Under the pieces are notes generated by a model. The model searched no databases. It was not told the DNA's origin and saw nothing but the letters and a program-made list of their open reading frames with translations. The position numbers and the translations under genes are program-made. Positions 23,640 through 33,333 of a stretch of DNA of 64,000 nt are shown piece by piece; position 1 is the first letter of the stretch, and every line of letters starts with the position of its first letter. The DNA comes from Magnolia sinica (lineage: Eukaryota > Streptophyta > Magnoliopsida > Magnoliales > Magnoliaceae): assembly GCF_029962835.1 (NCBI RefSeq), contig NC_080582.1, positions 15,942,032 through 16,006,031 of the forward strand. The letters are read 5' to 3'.

Positions 23640-24295
23640 TGTATACAGTCACCTACATAACAGTCGGCACCACACTCCGGGGTCTCACCAATCCGGGTTC
23701 TCACGCAATCAGCTTCCCCTTTGATGTCGGTTGCCAATCATGCGACGCCCACCTTGGAAGTGGTTCGTCTATCATGTGTGGCCATCTTAATGTGGAATGC
23801 TCATCATGCGGGCCCAATTTCAAAGTGGTCCTACATTATTCGGTGCTTGCATTATATGTGGGTCATTCATCATTAGGGGCTGATCTTTGATGTCAACTGT
23901 CCTCATGTGGCCGAACTTGATATGCGTTCCATTATGTGGGGTTCACCATCAATGTTATTATCCATCATGTGGGGCTCACCTTCAATCTCCACCGTCCATC
24001 ATGTGGATCCCACCTTTGATGTGGACCATCCAAGTGTGGACCCTACCTTTGATGTGGATCATCCATCATGTGGTGCCTGCATTGGATATGAACCATTCAT
24101 CATTAGAGGCCGACCTTTGATGTGGTATGCCCCTTATGTGGGCCCGCTTTGATATGGGTCACCTATCATGTGGCCCACCATTAATATTATATGTCTATCA
24201 TGTGGACTTCATATTTAATATGGATCATCCATCATGTGGGCCTCACTATGGATCTGGGTCACCATCATGCGGGGCACCTTTTATATGGAGTGTCC
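23640..24295. repeat. Degenerate minisatellite downstream of copy A
   Basis: Tandem, irregular units built from CATCATGTGG and (C)CACCTTTGATGTGG, roughly 40-50 bp each, about a dozen of them. The ORFs that cross it simply translate the repeat. It starts shortly after the NLR 3' end. Confidence 0.75.
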
Positions 24296-24329
24296 AATTC
24301 TGAGGAGTTGGTCCCTCAATCCCACACTG

Positions 24330-24663
24330 TGTGGCCCACCTTTAAGGCTATAATAAGTTTTTAATTGTCAAAAACCATAGTTTCCTGTGGTGTGGTTTAC
24401 CTGAGATTTGGATTTGCTTTGTTTATTGGAATGTGCCATGAAATGATGCGTCAAAATAGATGGACACAGTAGATGTATACTGTGGGTTCCACCATCAGGG
24501 ATCCACCCAATCCATGCTGGAAGGGGAGTAGAAAAGTAAAAAGTTCAAAAAAAATTAAAATTAAAATTAAAATTCTGATGGTGATGATTAAAGCAACTTC
24601 AAAAATAACTTTTTTATTGCTACAAGTTACAAAAGAGAAAAAACTATATAAAAAAAATATACA

Positions 24664-24668
<5 letters not shown>
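24330..24668. repeat. Half MITE and A-rich spacer
   Basis: 24330-24500 is the second half of the common foldback family (CCTGTGGTGTGGTTTACCTGAG, then GGATGGACACAGTAGATG-like text). After it comes A-rich DNA leading to a GA run. Confidence 0.5.

Positions 24669-24727
<59 letters not shown>
24669..24727. repeat. (AG)n microsatellite
   Basis: About 59 bp of pure AG. The apparent Arg-Glu peptide is an artefact of it. Confidence 0.97.
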
Positions 24728-24731
<4 letters not shown>

Positions 24732-24814
24732 TAACATAGTGGGTACATACGAATTTAGGACAACCTAGCCTAAGCCGGCTTGAAAATTGGTAGGGGGAAG
24801 TTTCAAGGCCATGC

Positions 24815-24970
24815 CTACCCCATGCGCTCATTTCCACCCTTACAAAACAAGAAATTTGAATTTTGCAGAAAGAGATGGTGCGGAGTCAGCCTCCAAAGAC
24901 GATCAACGGAGTAGAGGAGTGATTGTGAGCGCTTCGTCAGGACACACGAAGAGACAAATATCAGGTATCA
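24815..24970 (+). pseudogene. NLR copy D: 5' remnant
   Basis: Matches the leader and first about 30 codons of copies A and B: CATTTCCACCCTTAC, GAATTTTGCAGAAAGAGATG, then GACGATCAACGGAGTAGAGG and GATTGTGAGCGC. Similarity stops around ACAAATATCAGG, before the P-loop, where unrelated DNA begins. The upstream phrase 'aagccggcttgaaaattgg' (near 24772) also matches the copy B promoter side. It shows that a further NLR copy once stood here. Confidence 0.75.
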
Positions 24971-24980
24971 ACGGCAATTA

Positions 24981-25057
24981 ATTTTTCTATCTTTTCACGA
25001 ATTTAAAGATTTTCTATCTGGTCCGCGTTAATTTGTATACAGCATAGCGAATCCGCT
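24981..25057. other. Short unannotated spacer
   Basis: No feature seen between the NLR remnant and the next MITE. Confidence 0.3.
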
Positions 25058-25650
25058 GGGACGCGGATTTCCTGCTAAAGCCTTTCCCACCAAGTTCCTG
25101 AGCAGGGAACGTAGGTGGGGCCCACCATGATGTTTGTAAGAAATCTACACCGTTCATCCATTTTGTGAGATCATTTTAGGATATTAAGCAAGAAATGAGA
25201 AGGATCATACTCAAGTAGGCCCAAAAGGTGAGAATTGAATGCCTACAATTGAAATATTGGTGGGGCCACATAAGCTTTGAATCAGGCTAATATTTGTGTT
25301 TTCAATTCATAACATTAGGAATGAAGGTATGAACGGTATGGATGTCATGTAAACATCACTGTCGACACAGGAGGTTTAACTATGGTAATTTCCGTACCCA
25401 CCTTCTCCTATGGTGACGTCCAATTCAAGCTTGAATCCGACTTAATTTTGTTTCAAGTTTAAATTCCACTAGCGTGAGTGTGTGGGGGAGTGTGTGCGCG
25501 TGTGTAATAAAATAAAAAATAAAAATAAAAAAATAAAAAAACCTCACAAGACGGATGGAAGGATGGATTTCACATAAATATCACGATGCCCCCACCTAGG
25601 TTTCCACCAGCGTCACTTTGAAAGGTTTTTGCAGGAAATCCGCCCCTGGA
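25058..25650. mobile_element. MULE-type foldback MITE (degenerate copy)
   Basis: Left end GGGACGCGGATTTCCTGC and right end GCAGGAAATCCGCCCCTGG are inverted repeats, the same ends as the well-preserved copy at 55773-56300. The inner halves are diverged and include an A-rich insertion near 25508-25540. No clear 9-bp duplication could be matched. Confidence 0.65.
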
Positions 25651-25799
25651 TATTGGATGGTGTACGGCACACCAGCGATCTGGCCGGTGTGGGTACATTT
25701 CGTGCGAAGGCGAGTGCTGCCGCTGCATGAGCTGCTCCAAGTAATACGAACGGTTCTGAGTAGATCAAAGTTAAAATGGGCTCTAAAATGATATATTTA

Positions 25800-28060
25800 T
25801 TGTATTCATACCACAATAATTCTCACAATTAAAACATACCGCCCGTTATAGTGTTTATTTAAAAGGTTACACAGACTTGGATGAGAAAGGTGACCCCTGG
25901 AAGGTTTCAATGATAGACCTTTTTTTAAAAAAAAATTAATCCTCAAAGCATTCTGCAGACGAGCTTGCCGTATAAAGGGACAGTTGGAATATAGCACATG
26001 CCTTATGATAGGACCCACAGAGCTTGGTGACGTCAACACACCAGCTTGGTGATGTCAACACACCAGCAAGATGGATGGTGTGCGGTACACCAACCAATCC
26101 GCTTGCTACCTTTCGAACGGTGTGGGAAACGGATTCACCTTGGTGATGCGTGGGCTCCAAAATAATGTATGTGTCTGTCTATTACTTTCATCCATTTTTT
26201 CATATAATTTTATGACATGAACCTAAAACTTTGTTTTTTTCCAAGCCTATGTGACTTAATCCACAGGCTGGATGTCAAATAAACATAATAGTGGGCCCCA
26301 GGAGGTTTTTAATGGTAGACATTCAATCACTGCTATTTTCCCTAGTAACGTCCAACTGAGACTTTGATTTGCCTCATTTATGGCTGAAGTATTAAAATGA
26401 GGTGTAAAATTAGATGGATGATGTGGATAGAACATGTAGATCATGATGGGCGTACACAGCACGTACAGAGCACCGACCACTAGACACCGTGACGGTGGCA
26501 GCGTCACTGGTCAAACTGCGTCTGCGAAAGTGGGACGACGGATTTCCTGCTAAGGAGAAGGACTTTCGCAGGAAGGTTAGGGTCCATCGCGATGTTTGTG
26601 AGAAATCCATCCCTATCATCCGTTTTGTGAACTTATTTTAATAAATGTCACAAAAATGAGCTTACGGTACCTAAGTTGACTTAAGTTGGCCGAAAATGTA
26701 AGGATTATATGTCCACAGTTGAAATATTCTTGGGGCCATGGAAGTTTCGAATCAGGGTAATATTTGTGTTGTCAGTTCATCCCAGTAGGAATGGCGTAAT
26801 GAATGATATAGATGGCATTTAAAGATCACTACCGACCGAAGGAGGTTTTAGGAATTTCCCCAACCACCTTTCCCTCTAGTGAGGCCCACTTGAGTCTTGG
26901 ATCCTTTTAACTTTTGGTCTCTAAGTCTCAAAATGAGCACACAAAACTGATCAGTGTTGGGTGCTTTGTTGACCCCACCACAATGTATGTGTCTCATCCA
27001 CACGGTCCATCCATTTTTCAAGATAATTTTAAAGAATGAAATCAAAACTGAGGTAGATCAAAATCTAAGTGAACCACGCAGTATTGATTAATTGAACTCT
27101 CACCATTAAAAACTTCTAGGGGTTACAAAAGTTTTGGCCGAAGCTGATATTTGTTTTTCACCTTCATTGAAGTCTGCGTGACCTAATCTACCAGTTGGAT
27201 GTCAAATAATTGTTAGTGTGCTTTAGGAGGTTTTTAACGGTAGACATTCAATTATTACTTTCCCATGGTGTGGTCCACCTGAGATTTTGATTTGTCTAAT
27301 TTATGGGATAAATGATTAAAATAATGTATAAAAATGAATGGTGCCAATAAAATACATAGATCATGGTGGGGCCCACATAGCACCTACCATAATCCAGGGC
27401 TAGTGGCAGCGTCACTAGCCAAATATGATTTACCTACGCTGCCATTAGCCAAATATGATTACCTACAGGCAGGCGCCTGCACCACTCTCTCCTTGTGGTA
27501 TATGACATTTCAAACCGTTTGATGCATTAAATATTCATTTATTTTAGTTTTTTGCTTTTCTATCACGAACTTGGATTATGTACGGAGTAACTCTACCCTT
27601 AAAAACAAAAAAGAAAAAAAAGAGCAAACTCTATTGGGCCATCGTGAATGTATGTAGTTTATCCATTCTGTTCATCTGTTTTTCCAGATCATTTTAAGGG
27701 TTGAGCCCAAAATTGAAACTTATCCAAAGCTCAAGTGAACCACACCACAAGAAACAGTAGGATTAATGATTTACACGGTTGAAACCATCCTAACGGTGAT
27801 GTTTATTTGTCATCCAACTTGATCATAAGATCACAGGGACATGGCTGAAGAGAAAACAAAGATATCAGCTTGATCCAAAACTTTTGTGGCCCCAAGAATA
27901 TTTCAAAGGTAGATGTTAAATTCACACTGTTGCTTATGGCGTGGTCCACTTGAGCTTTGTATATGCTTTATTTTTGGTTTCAAGCCCTAAATTTTTCTGA
28001 TAAAAACGGAGTGGATAAAATACATAAATCATGGTGGGTCCCAATGCGTTTAATCAGTAC
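25800..28060. repeat. Nest of foldback MITEs
   Basis: Copies and half copies at about 25800-26040, 26130-26460, 26520-26960 (with GACGGATTTCCTGCTAAGG at its left side), 26970-27390 and 27630-28050. At 26030-26070 there is a short direct repeat of GGTGA(C/T)GTCAACACACCAGC. No gene. Confidence 0.7.
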
Positions 28061-28116
28061 GCTTAGCTTACTTGACTTAGTACGCAATCTGCTTCCTTCT
28101 ATCATACCTATTTAAC

Positions 28117-28290
28117 CCATCCAATGGCTGAAAATGATCTGTACGATACGGTGTGGTGTGGGCCCACCGTAAGTGATTAGTTCTCCTTGATAAGTGGGTC
28201 TGCGGGCATCCAATGGCTGAAAATGATCTGTACGACATGGTGTGGAGCGGGCCCATTGTAGGTGATTAGTTCCCCTTGATAAGTGGGTAT
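28117..28290. repeat. Two tandem copies of an about 90-bp unit
   Basis: CATCCAATGGCTGAAAATGA starts at 28117 and again at 28208. Both units continue through CTGTACGA, GGTGTGG, GGGCCCA and TTGATAAGTGGGT. A third, more diverged copy is at about 16258-16350. Confidence 0.8.
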
Positions 28291-28399
28291 AAGTTTCAGC
28301 CCGGAACCAATCCACTGACCTGTAGATTGGATGACCTGGGTCATAGATTGAATGATCTGAGTCGGTTCTCTTTGTGGGCAGTTCAAACAAACAGGGCTT

Positions 28400-29186
28400 T
28401 CAGGTACTGTTTTGATAAGAAACAAATGCATTGAATTGGTTGAAATTCATTTACTCAATGGTCAACAAGAGAATAATAGGGAGAATAATCACACTATTCA
28501 TTTATTCCGAATTCGTTTACATCTTTTATGTCATTTGATTCTAAAGTAAAATATTTATATAATTCAATATTAATATCAAATGTTTAATATTAATTCCTGT
28601 CGTATTTCAAATCCCATTGTAAATCTTCAGCATAGAAAAATTTGATATTCTGAGATGACATCCATTCCTATTGATTCCATGCTTATGAGAAGATTCTTTG
28701 ATCTGTCAACCCAGACAAAGGTCTTCGATTAATCCCTTCGTGATTGTACAGTCATCCAAATGTCCACGTAGTAGACTCATTGTGAGACTCATTGTGCGCG
28801 CAATGAGTGTTGTGCGGATTGCTTATGCAGGCCACTGGTTGTGCTCACCCCCCCTTTGGTTGTGCGGTTAATAGCAGGCGGTTTAATGTCTAACCGTTGA
28901 AAATATAGCCGGTTTTTGGAAATACATTAAAAGTGGGAGGTGTTCGGTTCATAGCTGAAAAGCAAGCGGACATGAAAAGATTTTTTTATTTTTTATTTTT
29001 AATTTTATTTTTAATTTAATTTCCGTAAGTTAAAAAAAAAAGTTAGTTGTGGCCTTTCAACCGATCCCAAGGTTTAGCATATCATGTGACTAAAACAGGA
29101 TGCCCAAGCTTGTGTTTTTAAAAATATATAGGTGATATAAGGGATAGATATGAAGTCAGGTCGGGATGGATCGGTCTAAAATGACT
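28400..29186. other. Gene-free spacer
   Basis: AT-rich DNA without a recognisable gene. A short repeat of GAGACTCATTGTG occurs near 28780, and T/A tracts near 28980-29040. Confidence 0.4.
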
Positions 29187-29242
29187 TTAGCCCAACCCGG
29201 CTTGAGAATTGATCCCTCTCCATTTCCACCCTCATGAAACAT
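29187..29242 (+). repeat. Left 56-bp direct repeat (NLR B leader)
   Basis: Identical over 56 bp to 29915-29970 (begins TTAGCCCAACCCGGCTTGAG, ends CTCATGAAACAT). The right copy leads into the copy B coding region, so the left one is a duplicate of the gene's leader. Confidence 0.95.
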
Positions 29243-29914
29243 ATTCCGAATCCACGGAACTTCTCTGGACTCCTCACAGAGACTTCTCGAATCCACGAGG
29301 AAAGAAAGCAGAGAATAGAAATAAATTCTAATAAAATCGAAATTGATTGATGAATTAATAAAATCGAGTTCACAACCCTTTAAATAAGGGTATCAAGCAA
29401 TGGGAAAGAAATCATAATCAAACTACAACTCAAACTCTCAGAATCCGCGACTTATCATAAATAGTAAACTTACTATTTATAGACGGTCGTGATGTCTACT
29501 AGTGCACAAGGTTTTCGGCCAAAAATAGTAAGTGTCTTATTTGGCTTCACCAAACCGTTCTCGTAATTATTCTAAGCTCTTTTCACGTTGGGCGCAACTC
29601 CTAAAGCCCAACGGATGAAGAGTTATAATCAAACTAAAACTTACTATTTATAGTAAAAACGAAATTAAAACAGGGAAACGACCGTCAATCAAGGGGTTTT
29701 TCGCAATTCCGGGCGGCGCAACCCGGCGTAGCTGGGTTGGTTGGCTAAAGTAGCTCGTTCTACCCCAAAATCATATATTTTACGTCAGCTAACTCATTCC
29801 GGATTGCGAGATACGCCCGATCTAAGGTCCGATGGTCCGGATCACTTCTGTCGTCGACCGGGCCTTTTCTGATCCATCTTAGCCATGAAACTGTCCGCGA
29901 CCTGCTCTACATCA
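29243..29914. mobile_element. 672-bp insertion in the copy B leader
   Basis: Sits precisely between the two 56-bp repeats. It has no ORF. It contains several ACTTACTATTTATAG/TAGTAA phrases and a GC-rich block (GGGCGGCGCAACCCGGCGTA, near 29713), somewhat LTR-like, but has no visible terminal inverted repeats or partner LTR. Origin undetermined. Confidence 0.6.
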
Positions 29915-29970
29915 TTAGCCCAACCCGGCTTGAGAATTGATCCCTCTCCATTTCCACCCTCATGAAACAT
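29915..29970 (+). repeat. Right 56-bp direct repeat, proximal leader of copy B
   Basis: Second identical copy, ending 38 bp before the chosen ATG. It restores the original leader next to the gene after the insertion. Confidence 0.95.
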
Positions 29971-30008
29971 GGAATTCAAATATTGCAGAAAGGGATCGCG
30001 CGGAGGCG

Positions 30009-32744
30009 ATGGCAGACTCCAGGGATGATGATGATCGACGGCTCAGAGGAGGAGGAGAGATTGTGAACGATTGGTCACGATGCATGAGGCAACAGATTTG
30101 GGATTGCTTGAGAGATGAAAAGATTTCAGTGTTCTCCGTATGGGGATGGCAGGGAGTGGGCAAGACAAGGATCATGAGACAAGTGGTTGCAGCGGTGGTG
30201 GAGGAATCCAGAGAATCTAGTCGTCTGTTTGATGTAATCATTCGAGTAAGAGCATCGGGGGTCGAGTGTCTTGCAGAGAAGATGCAGGCGAGAATCAGAG
30301 GAGAATTGGACAATTTGTCGAGTTTAAGGAGACGACTTTTAATGGCGTTGGATGCAAAGGGAAGAAGGAATCGGTTGATGGAGGTACAGATGGGAATCAA
30401 GGAGGCGTTGGAGATCCCAAAGTCCATGCACTTCTCTGCAGCTGCTAAACTAATCTCGGCTAAGCTAAGCGGCCAGCGTTTCCTCCTTGTCTTGGAAGAT
30501 GTTTGGGAAAGCATCAACTTGGAAGAGATGGGAGTTCCCCCAGTCATGGCATCTGCTATCACCAGCAGCAGCAAAGTCGTCATCACGACTCGATCCCATG
30601 AAGTTTGTAAGGAAATGGGAGCCCAAGTAAACATCATGATGGGGGGGTGGTCTAAAGAAGACGCCTGGGATTTTTTGAAGGAAGAGGCAGCCGATGTGGC
30701 CACCAGCATTGGTTTCTCAACAACAGGAGACATGGTCTTGAAATGCTTCTCTTACGTCTCCTTGTTCTGTCGAAACGGATGCTCCATTGATGGGGATTCC
30801 TTGATAGATGAATACTGGAGGTCGGAGGGCTTTTTAAATGGATCCTTCAATGAGGAGGAGAATAAAGAAGCGGCTTTCAAGAGACTTGGGAATGTACTGC
30901 TCAAAGAGTTAGCAGAGAGATGCATGGTGCTACTGTCTCTGATGTCATCAAACCCAGATTACCTACACTTTTATCTAAACAAGTATGGAAAATATTTAGA
31001 TAGCACGTCAAAATTTCAAACTACTGAAGACGGATTTATGGATTGGCTACAAGAGCAATTTACAATGGATGAATCATCGGGAGGACGCTATCATGTGGAT
31101 ATGAATTCTCATGTGAGGCAAGTGATTGATTCTCAGACGTTCCTAGTGAAATACAACTTAGACGGGGAAGAAGCATGCCAATGGATCTCATTATCCCACA
31201 ATCAGGTAGAAACATTTCAATTCAGCTCTCCAAACTACTCTCTTCTCTCGACGTTGTTGCTCAATGATAACGATCGCTTGCAAGAAATCCCAGACAGTTT
31301 TTTCAAGAACATGACCAGACTCCGAGTCCTTGACCTTTCTTCTACGAGCATCTCTTCCCTGCCATCATCCATGTCCTGCCTTCACGAATTACGGTTGTTG
31401 AAGCTTCGAAGCTGGTGCAAGCTAGAGGTTGTTCCTGCATTCTTAAAGGATATGCAGAAGCTTGAGATCCTTGATCTCCATCAAACTCCCTTGATGAAAA
31501 CGATGGAGGTATCCTTCCACAACATGCAAAGCCTCCGACGTCTCGACATATCGGGTGCCTGCACCCTCAAAAGGCTCTCACTCAAGGGTTGTCATTCTCT
31601 ACTAACAGTGGTTAGTCTGCAGAAACTTTCAAAACTTGAGGCACTTGATCTTTCAGGCACGAAAATGGAAGAGCTCACAGATGAAATTTTCAATCTGACT
31701 AGCATGCGGTGCCTGGATCTGTTGGGAATGGAGCATCTGAAGACGATTGACTGGAGAAATATACATCGGCTTCCAGAAAAATTAAATTGGGATCGTTGTG
31801 GCTTGGACTTGATGCATGAAGTGCACCAAGACAGCAACAAATGTCGCATCTCGGTCAGTGATGCTGGTGTTTTCAAGTCTTTAGGCAAAAAATCCAGACT
31901 CTGGAAATCCTACTTTCTAAAATTCCATTTCTTGGTCTGTCCCTGCAAAGGAGGTCGCAAGGATATATGTGCTCCTTTAAAAAGAAACCAATTTCTCTAC
32001 CGGCGTATTTATTCAAGATTTGAGCCATCTTTGAGTTATGAAAGAATTCTGGAGGTTTGCGGGGGTAACAATTCCCTGGACGGTGTTATAGGGGTTCTCT
32101 CGATGACAGAATTCTTTCATTTGTACGGCAATGCATTCGTTAAGGCACTGTCCGATCTCGGCATGAAGATGGACAACCTTAAAGAATGTTGGATTGAGAA
32201 ATGCCATCAATTGGAGTATCTGGTTGTCGGAAGAACGGCAGACGTTGATGCAGTGGTCTGTTTAGAGAATCTAAGGGTGTCCGATCTTGCCAAATTAAGA
32301 ACAGTGTGTCGGGGGGAGTTGGGAAGAGGGAGCTTCGCATGTCTAAAGAATATATATTTGGAATGTTGCCCGAAGCTCATCTACTTCTTCTCTTCAAGCA
32401 TTCGGTTACAGAATCTCAAATTACTTGAAATAAAATTCTGTTGTAGACTGGAGAAGGTTTTTGAAGAAGACAATGTAGCAGGGCAAAATGCATTTCCACA
32501 GCTAGTTGATTTACGTCTTTGGGAGCTACGCAAGCTAAAATGCATTAGTGGTGGCCACTTGCCGATGCTGAAGAAGTTGAAGATTCGAGGATGCCCGATG
32601 CTGGAGAAGCTTCCTTTCAATAACACAAATGATTCTACAGCAGAAGTCGAGATCCAAGGTGAGCTGAAATGGTGGGAAAGCATAAAATTATGGGAGGGCA
32701 GCATCAAGCCATGCAACATCCATTTCGAAGAAAGGCGTCCATAA
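30009..32744 (+). CDS. NLR copy B: atypical NB-ARC-LRR protein (intact)
   Basis: An uninterrupted 911-codon frame. The ATG at 30009 (MADSRDDDDRR) is preferred because copy A begins at the equivalent codon; the upstream in-frame ATG at 29937 lies in leader DNA. Cytosolic NLRs bind ADP/ATP and trigger immunity after effector sensing. Motifs by residue: P-loop GWQGVGKT 46-53; kinase-2 LLVLEDVWE about 159; RNBS-B SKVVITTRS about 187; RNBS-D-like CFSYVSLFCRNGCS about 245, then EYWRSEGF; MHD position MNS about 365; LRRs from about 395 (RLRVLDLSSTSISSLPSS); C-terminal LRRs ending KWWESIKLWEG, as in RPS2/RPS5-type CNLs. Oddities: only about 40 residues before the P-loop (no CC, TIR or RPW8); about 35-40 extra residues between P-loop and kinase-2; no GLPLA, since RNBS-B and RNBS-D are only about 60 residues apart. 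Copy A shares all of these, so they were inherited. Single exon. Whether it signals is unknown. Confidence 0.9.
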   Translation: MADSRDDDDRRLRGGGEIVNDWSRCMRQQIWDCLRDEKISVFSVWGWQGVGKTRIMRQVVAAVVEESRESSRLFDVIIRVRASGVECLAEKMQARIRGELDNLSSLRRRLLMALDAKGRRNRLMEVQMGIKEALEIPKSMHFSAAAKLISAKLSGQRFLLVLEDVWESINLEEMGVPPVMASAITSSSKVVITTRSHEVCKEMGAQVNIMMGGWSKEDAWDFLKEEAADVATSIGFSTTGDMVLKCFSYVSLFCRNGCSIDGDSLIDEYWRSEGFLNGSFNEEENKEAAFKRLGNVLLKELAERCMVLLSLMSSNPDYLHFYLNKYGKYLDSTSKFQTTEDGFMDWLQEQFTMDESSGGRYHVDMNSHVRQVIDSQTFLVKYNLDGEEACQWISLSHNQVETFQFSSPNYSLLSTLLLNDNDRLQEIPDSFFKNMTRLRVLDLSSTSISSLPSSMSCLHELRLLKLRSWCKLEVVPAFLKDMQKLEILDLHQTPLMKTMEVSFHNMQSLRRLDISGACTLKRLSLKGCHSLLTVVSLQKLSKLEALDLSGTKMEELTDEIFNLTSMRCLDLLGMEHLKTIDWRNIHRLPEKLNWDRCGLDLMHEVHQDSNKCRISVSDAGVFKSLGKKSRLWKSYFLKFHFLVCPCKGGRKDICAPLKRNQFLYRRIYSRFEPSLSYERILEVCGGNNSLDGVIGVLSMTEFFHLYGNAFVKALSDLGMKMDNLKECWIEKCHQLEYLVVGRTADVDAVVCLENLRVSDLAKLRTVCRGELGRGSFACLKNIYLECCPKLIYFFSSSIRLQNLKLLEIKFCCRLEKVFEEDNVAGQNAFPQLVDLRLWELRKLKCISGGHLPMLKKLKIRGCPMLEKLPFNNTNDSTAEVEIQGELKWWESIKLWEGSIKPCNIHFEERRP

Positions 32745-33037
32745 CCAAGTGATTCTTCTCTGCTTGAACTCCCATTGTTTACTATGTTATTCTTCTCTTC
32801 TTGAACTATTCTAATTCTCTTCAATTATTTCTGTTATGATGTGGTAGAAAGAAGAGGGTGTTCCATTGCACTTAAATGATTTAATCTTAGTGGCTTCAAA
32901 TTATGAATTTCAGTAAGAAATTAGATGCATTACTCTTTTGCATGTATTTCGGAAAGGTAAACCAGTATCAGATTTTTTTTGGCAAATCATACTTCAGCAG
33001 TAAGCAAAACTCAGTTTTTCTATTTTTCTGTTATATC

Positions 33038-33043
33038 AATAAA
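33038..33043 (+). terminator. Candidate poly(A) signal of NLR B
   Basis: AATAAA in TATATCAATAAAATTATA, 294 bp after the stop. Conserved at 57764-57769 after copy C and in the relic flanks near 41867 and 59848. The cleavage site is not determined. Confidence 0.5.
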
Positions 33044-33243
33044 ATTATATACGGTAGTGCCCCAACAATTAAAAAGAAAGGAAAAAAAAAAGTATAAACT
33101 AATCACCTCACCCCAACCAATGGATAAGTCTGAAACTTGGGCCAGGCTCATCCCAATCGCGATTGATCCAACTCAATTGTTCCATGTTGGGGATGTTTAA
33201 TTCTTTATAATATCAATGCTCTTAATCATGTTTATCCAATCCA

Positions 33244-33276
33244 GAGAAACAGGCACGGTTGGATAATAGTTTGGGC
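33244..33276 (+). repeat. 33-bp target duplication, left
   Basis: Identical to 39506-39538 (begins GAGAAACAGGCACGGTTGG, ends GTTTGGGC). The undisrupted site is at 57988-58020, where one copy (one mismatch) runs straight on into GGGTTTTGGG-like DNA. Confidence 0.93.
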
Positions 33277-33333
33277 AAAATTAAGAAGAGTGCGGATCCT
33301 CTGCCTCCCGGAGGCAGGAACTCCCTGCCTCCG

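Larger units (their letters stand above)
32745..33276 (+). repeat. Flank block alpha, copy 1 (3' flank of NLR B)
   Basis: Nearly identical to 57516-58020 after NLR copy C. It contains the gene's probable 3' UTR. Its last 33 bp (33244-33276) recur at 39506-39538 on the other side of the foldback insertion. Confidence 0.85.

Noticed and set aside
24473-24739. Open frame ending in an Arg-Glu repeat
   Set aside because: It translates the (AG)n run; no conserved protein features.
29960-30733. 257-codon open frame on the strand opposite NLR B
   Set aside because: Shadow of the conserved NB-ARC coding strand; the same antisense frame in copy A is broken.
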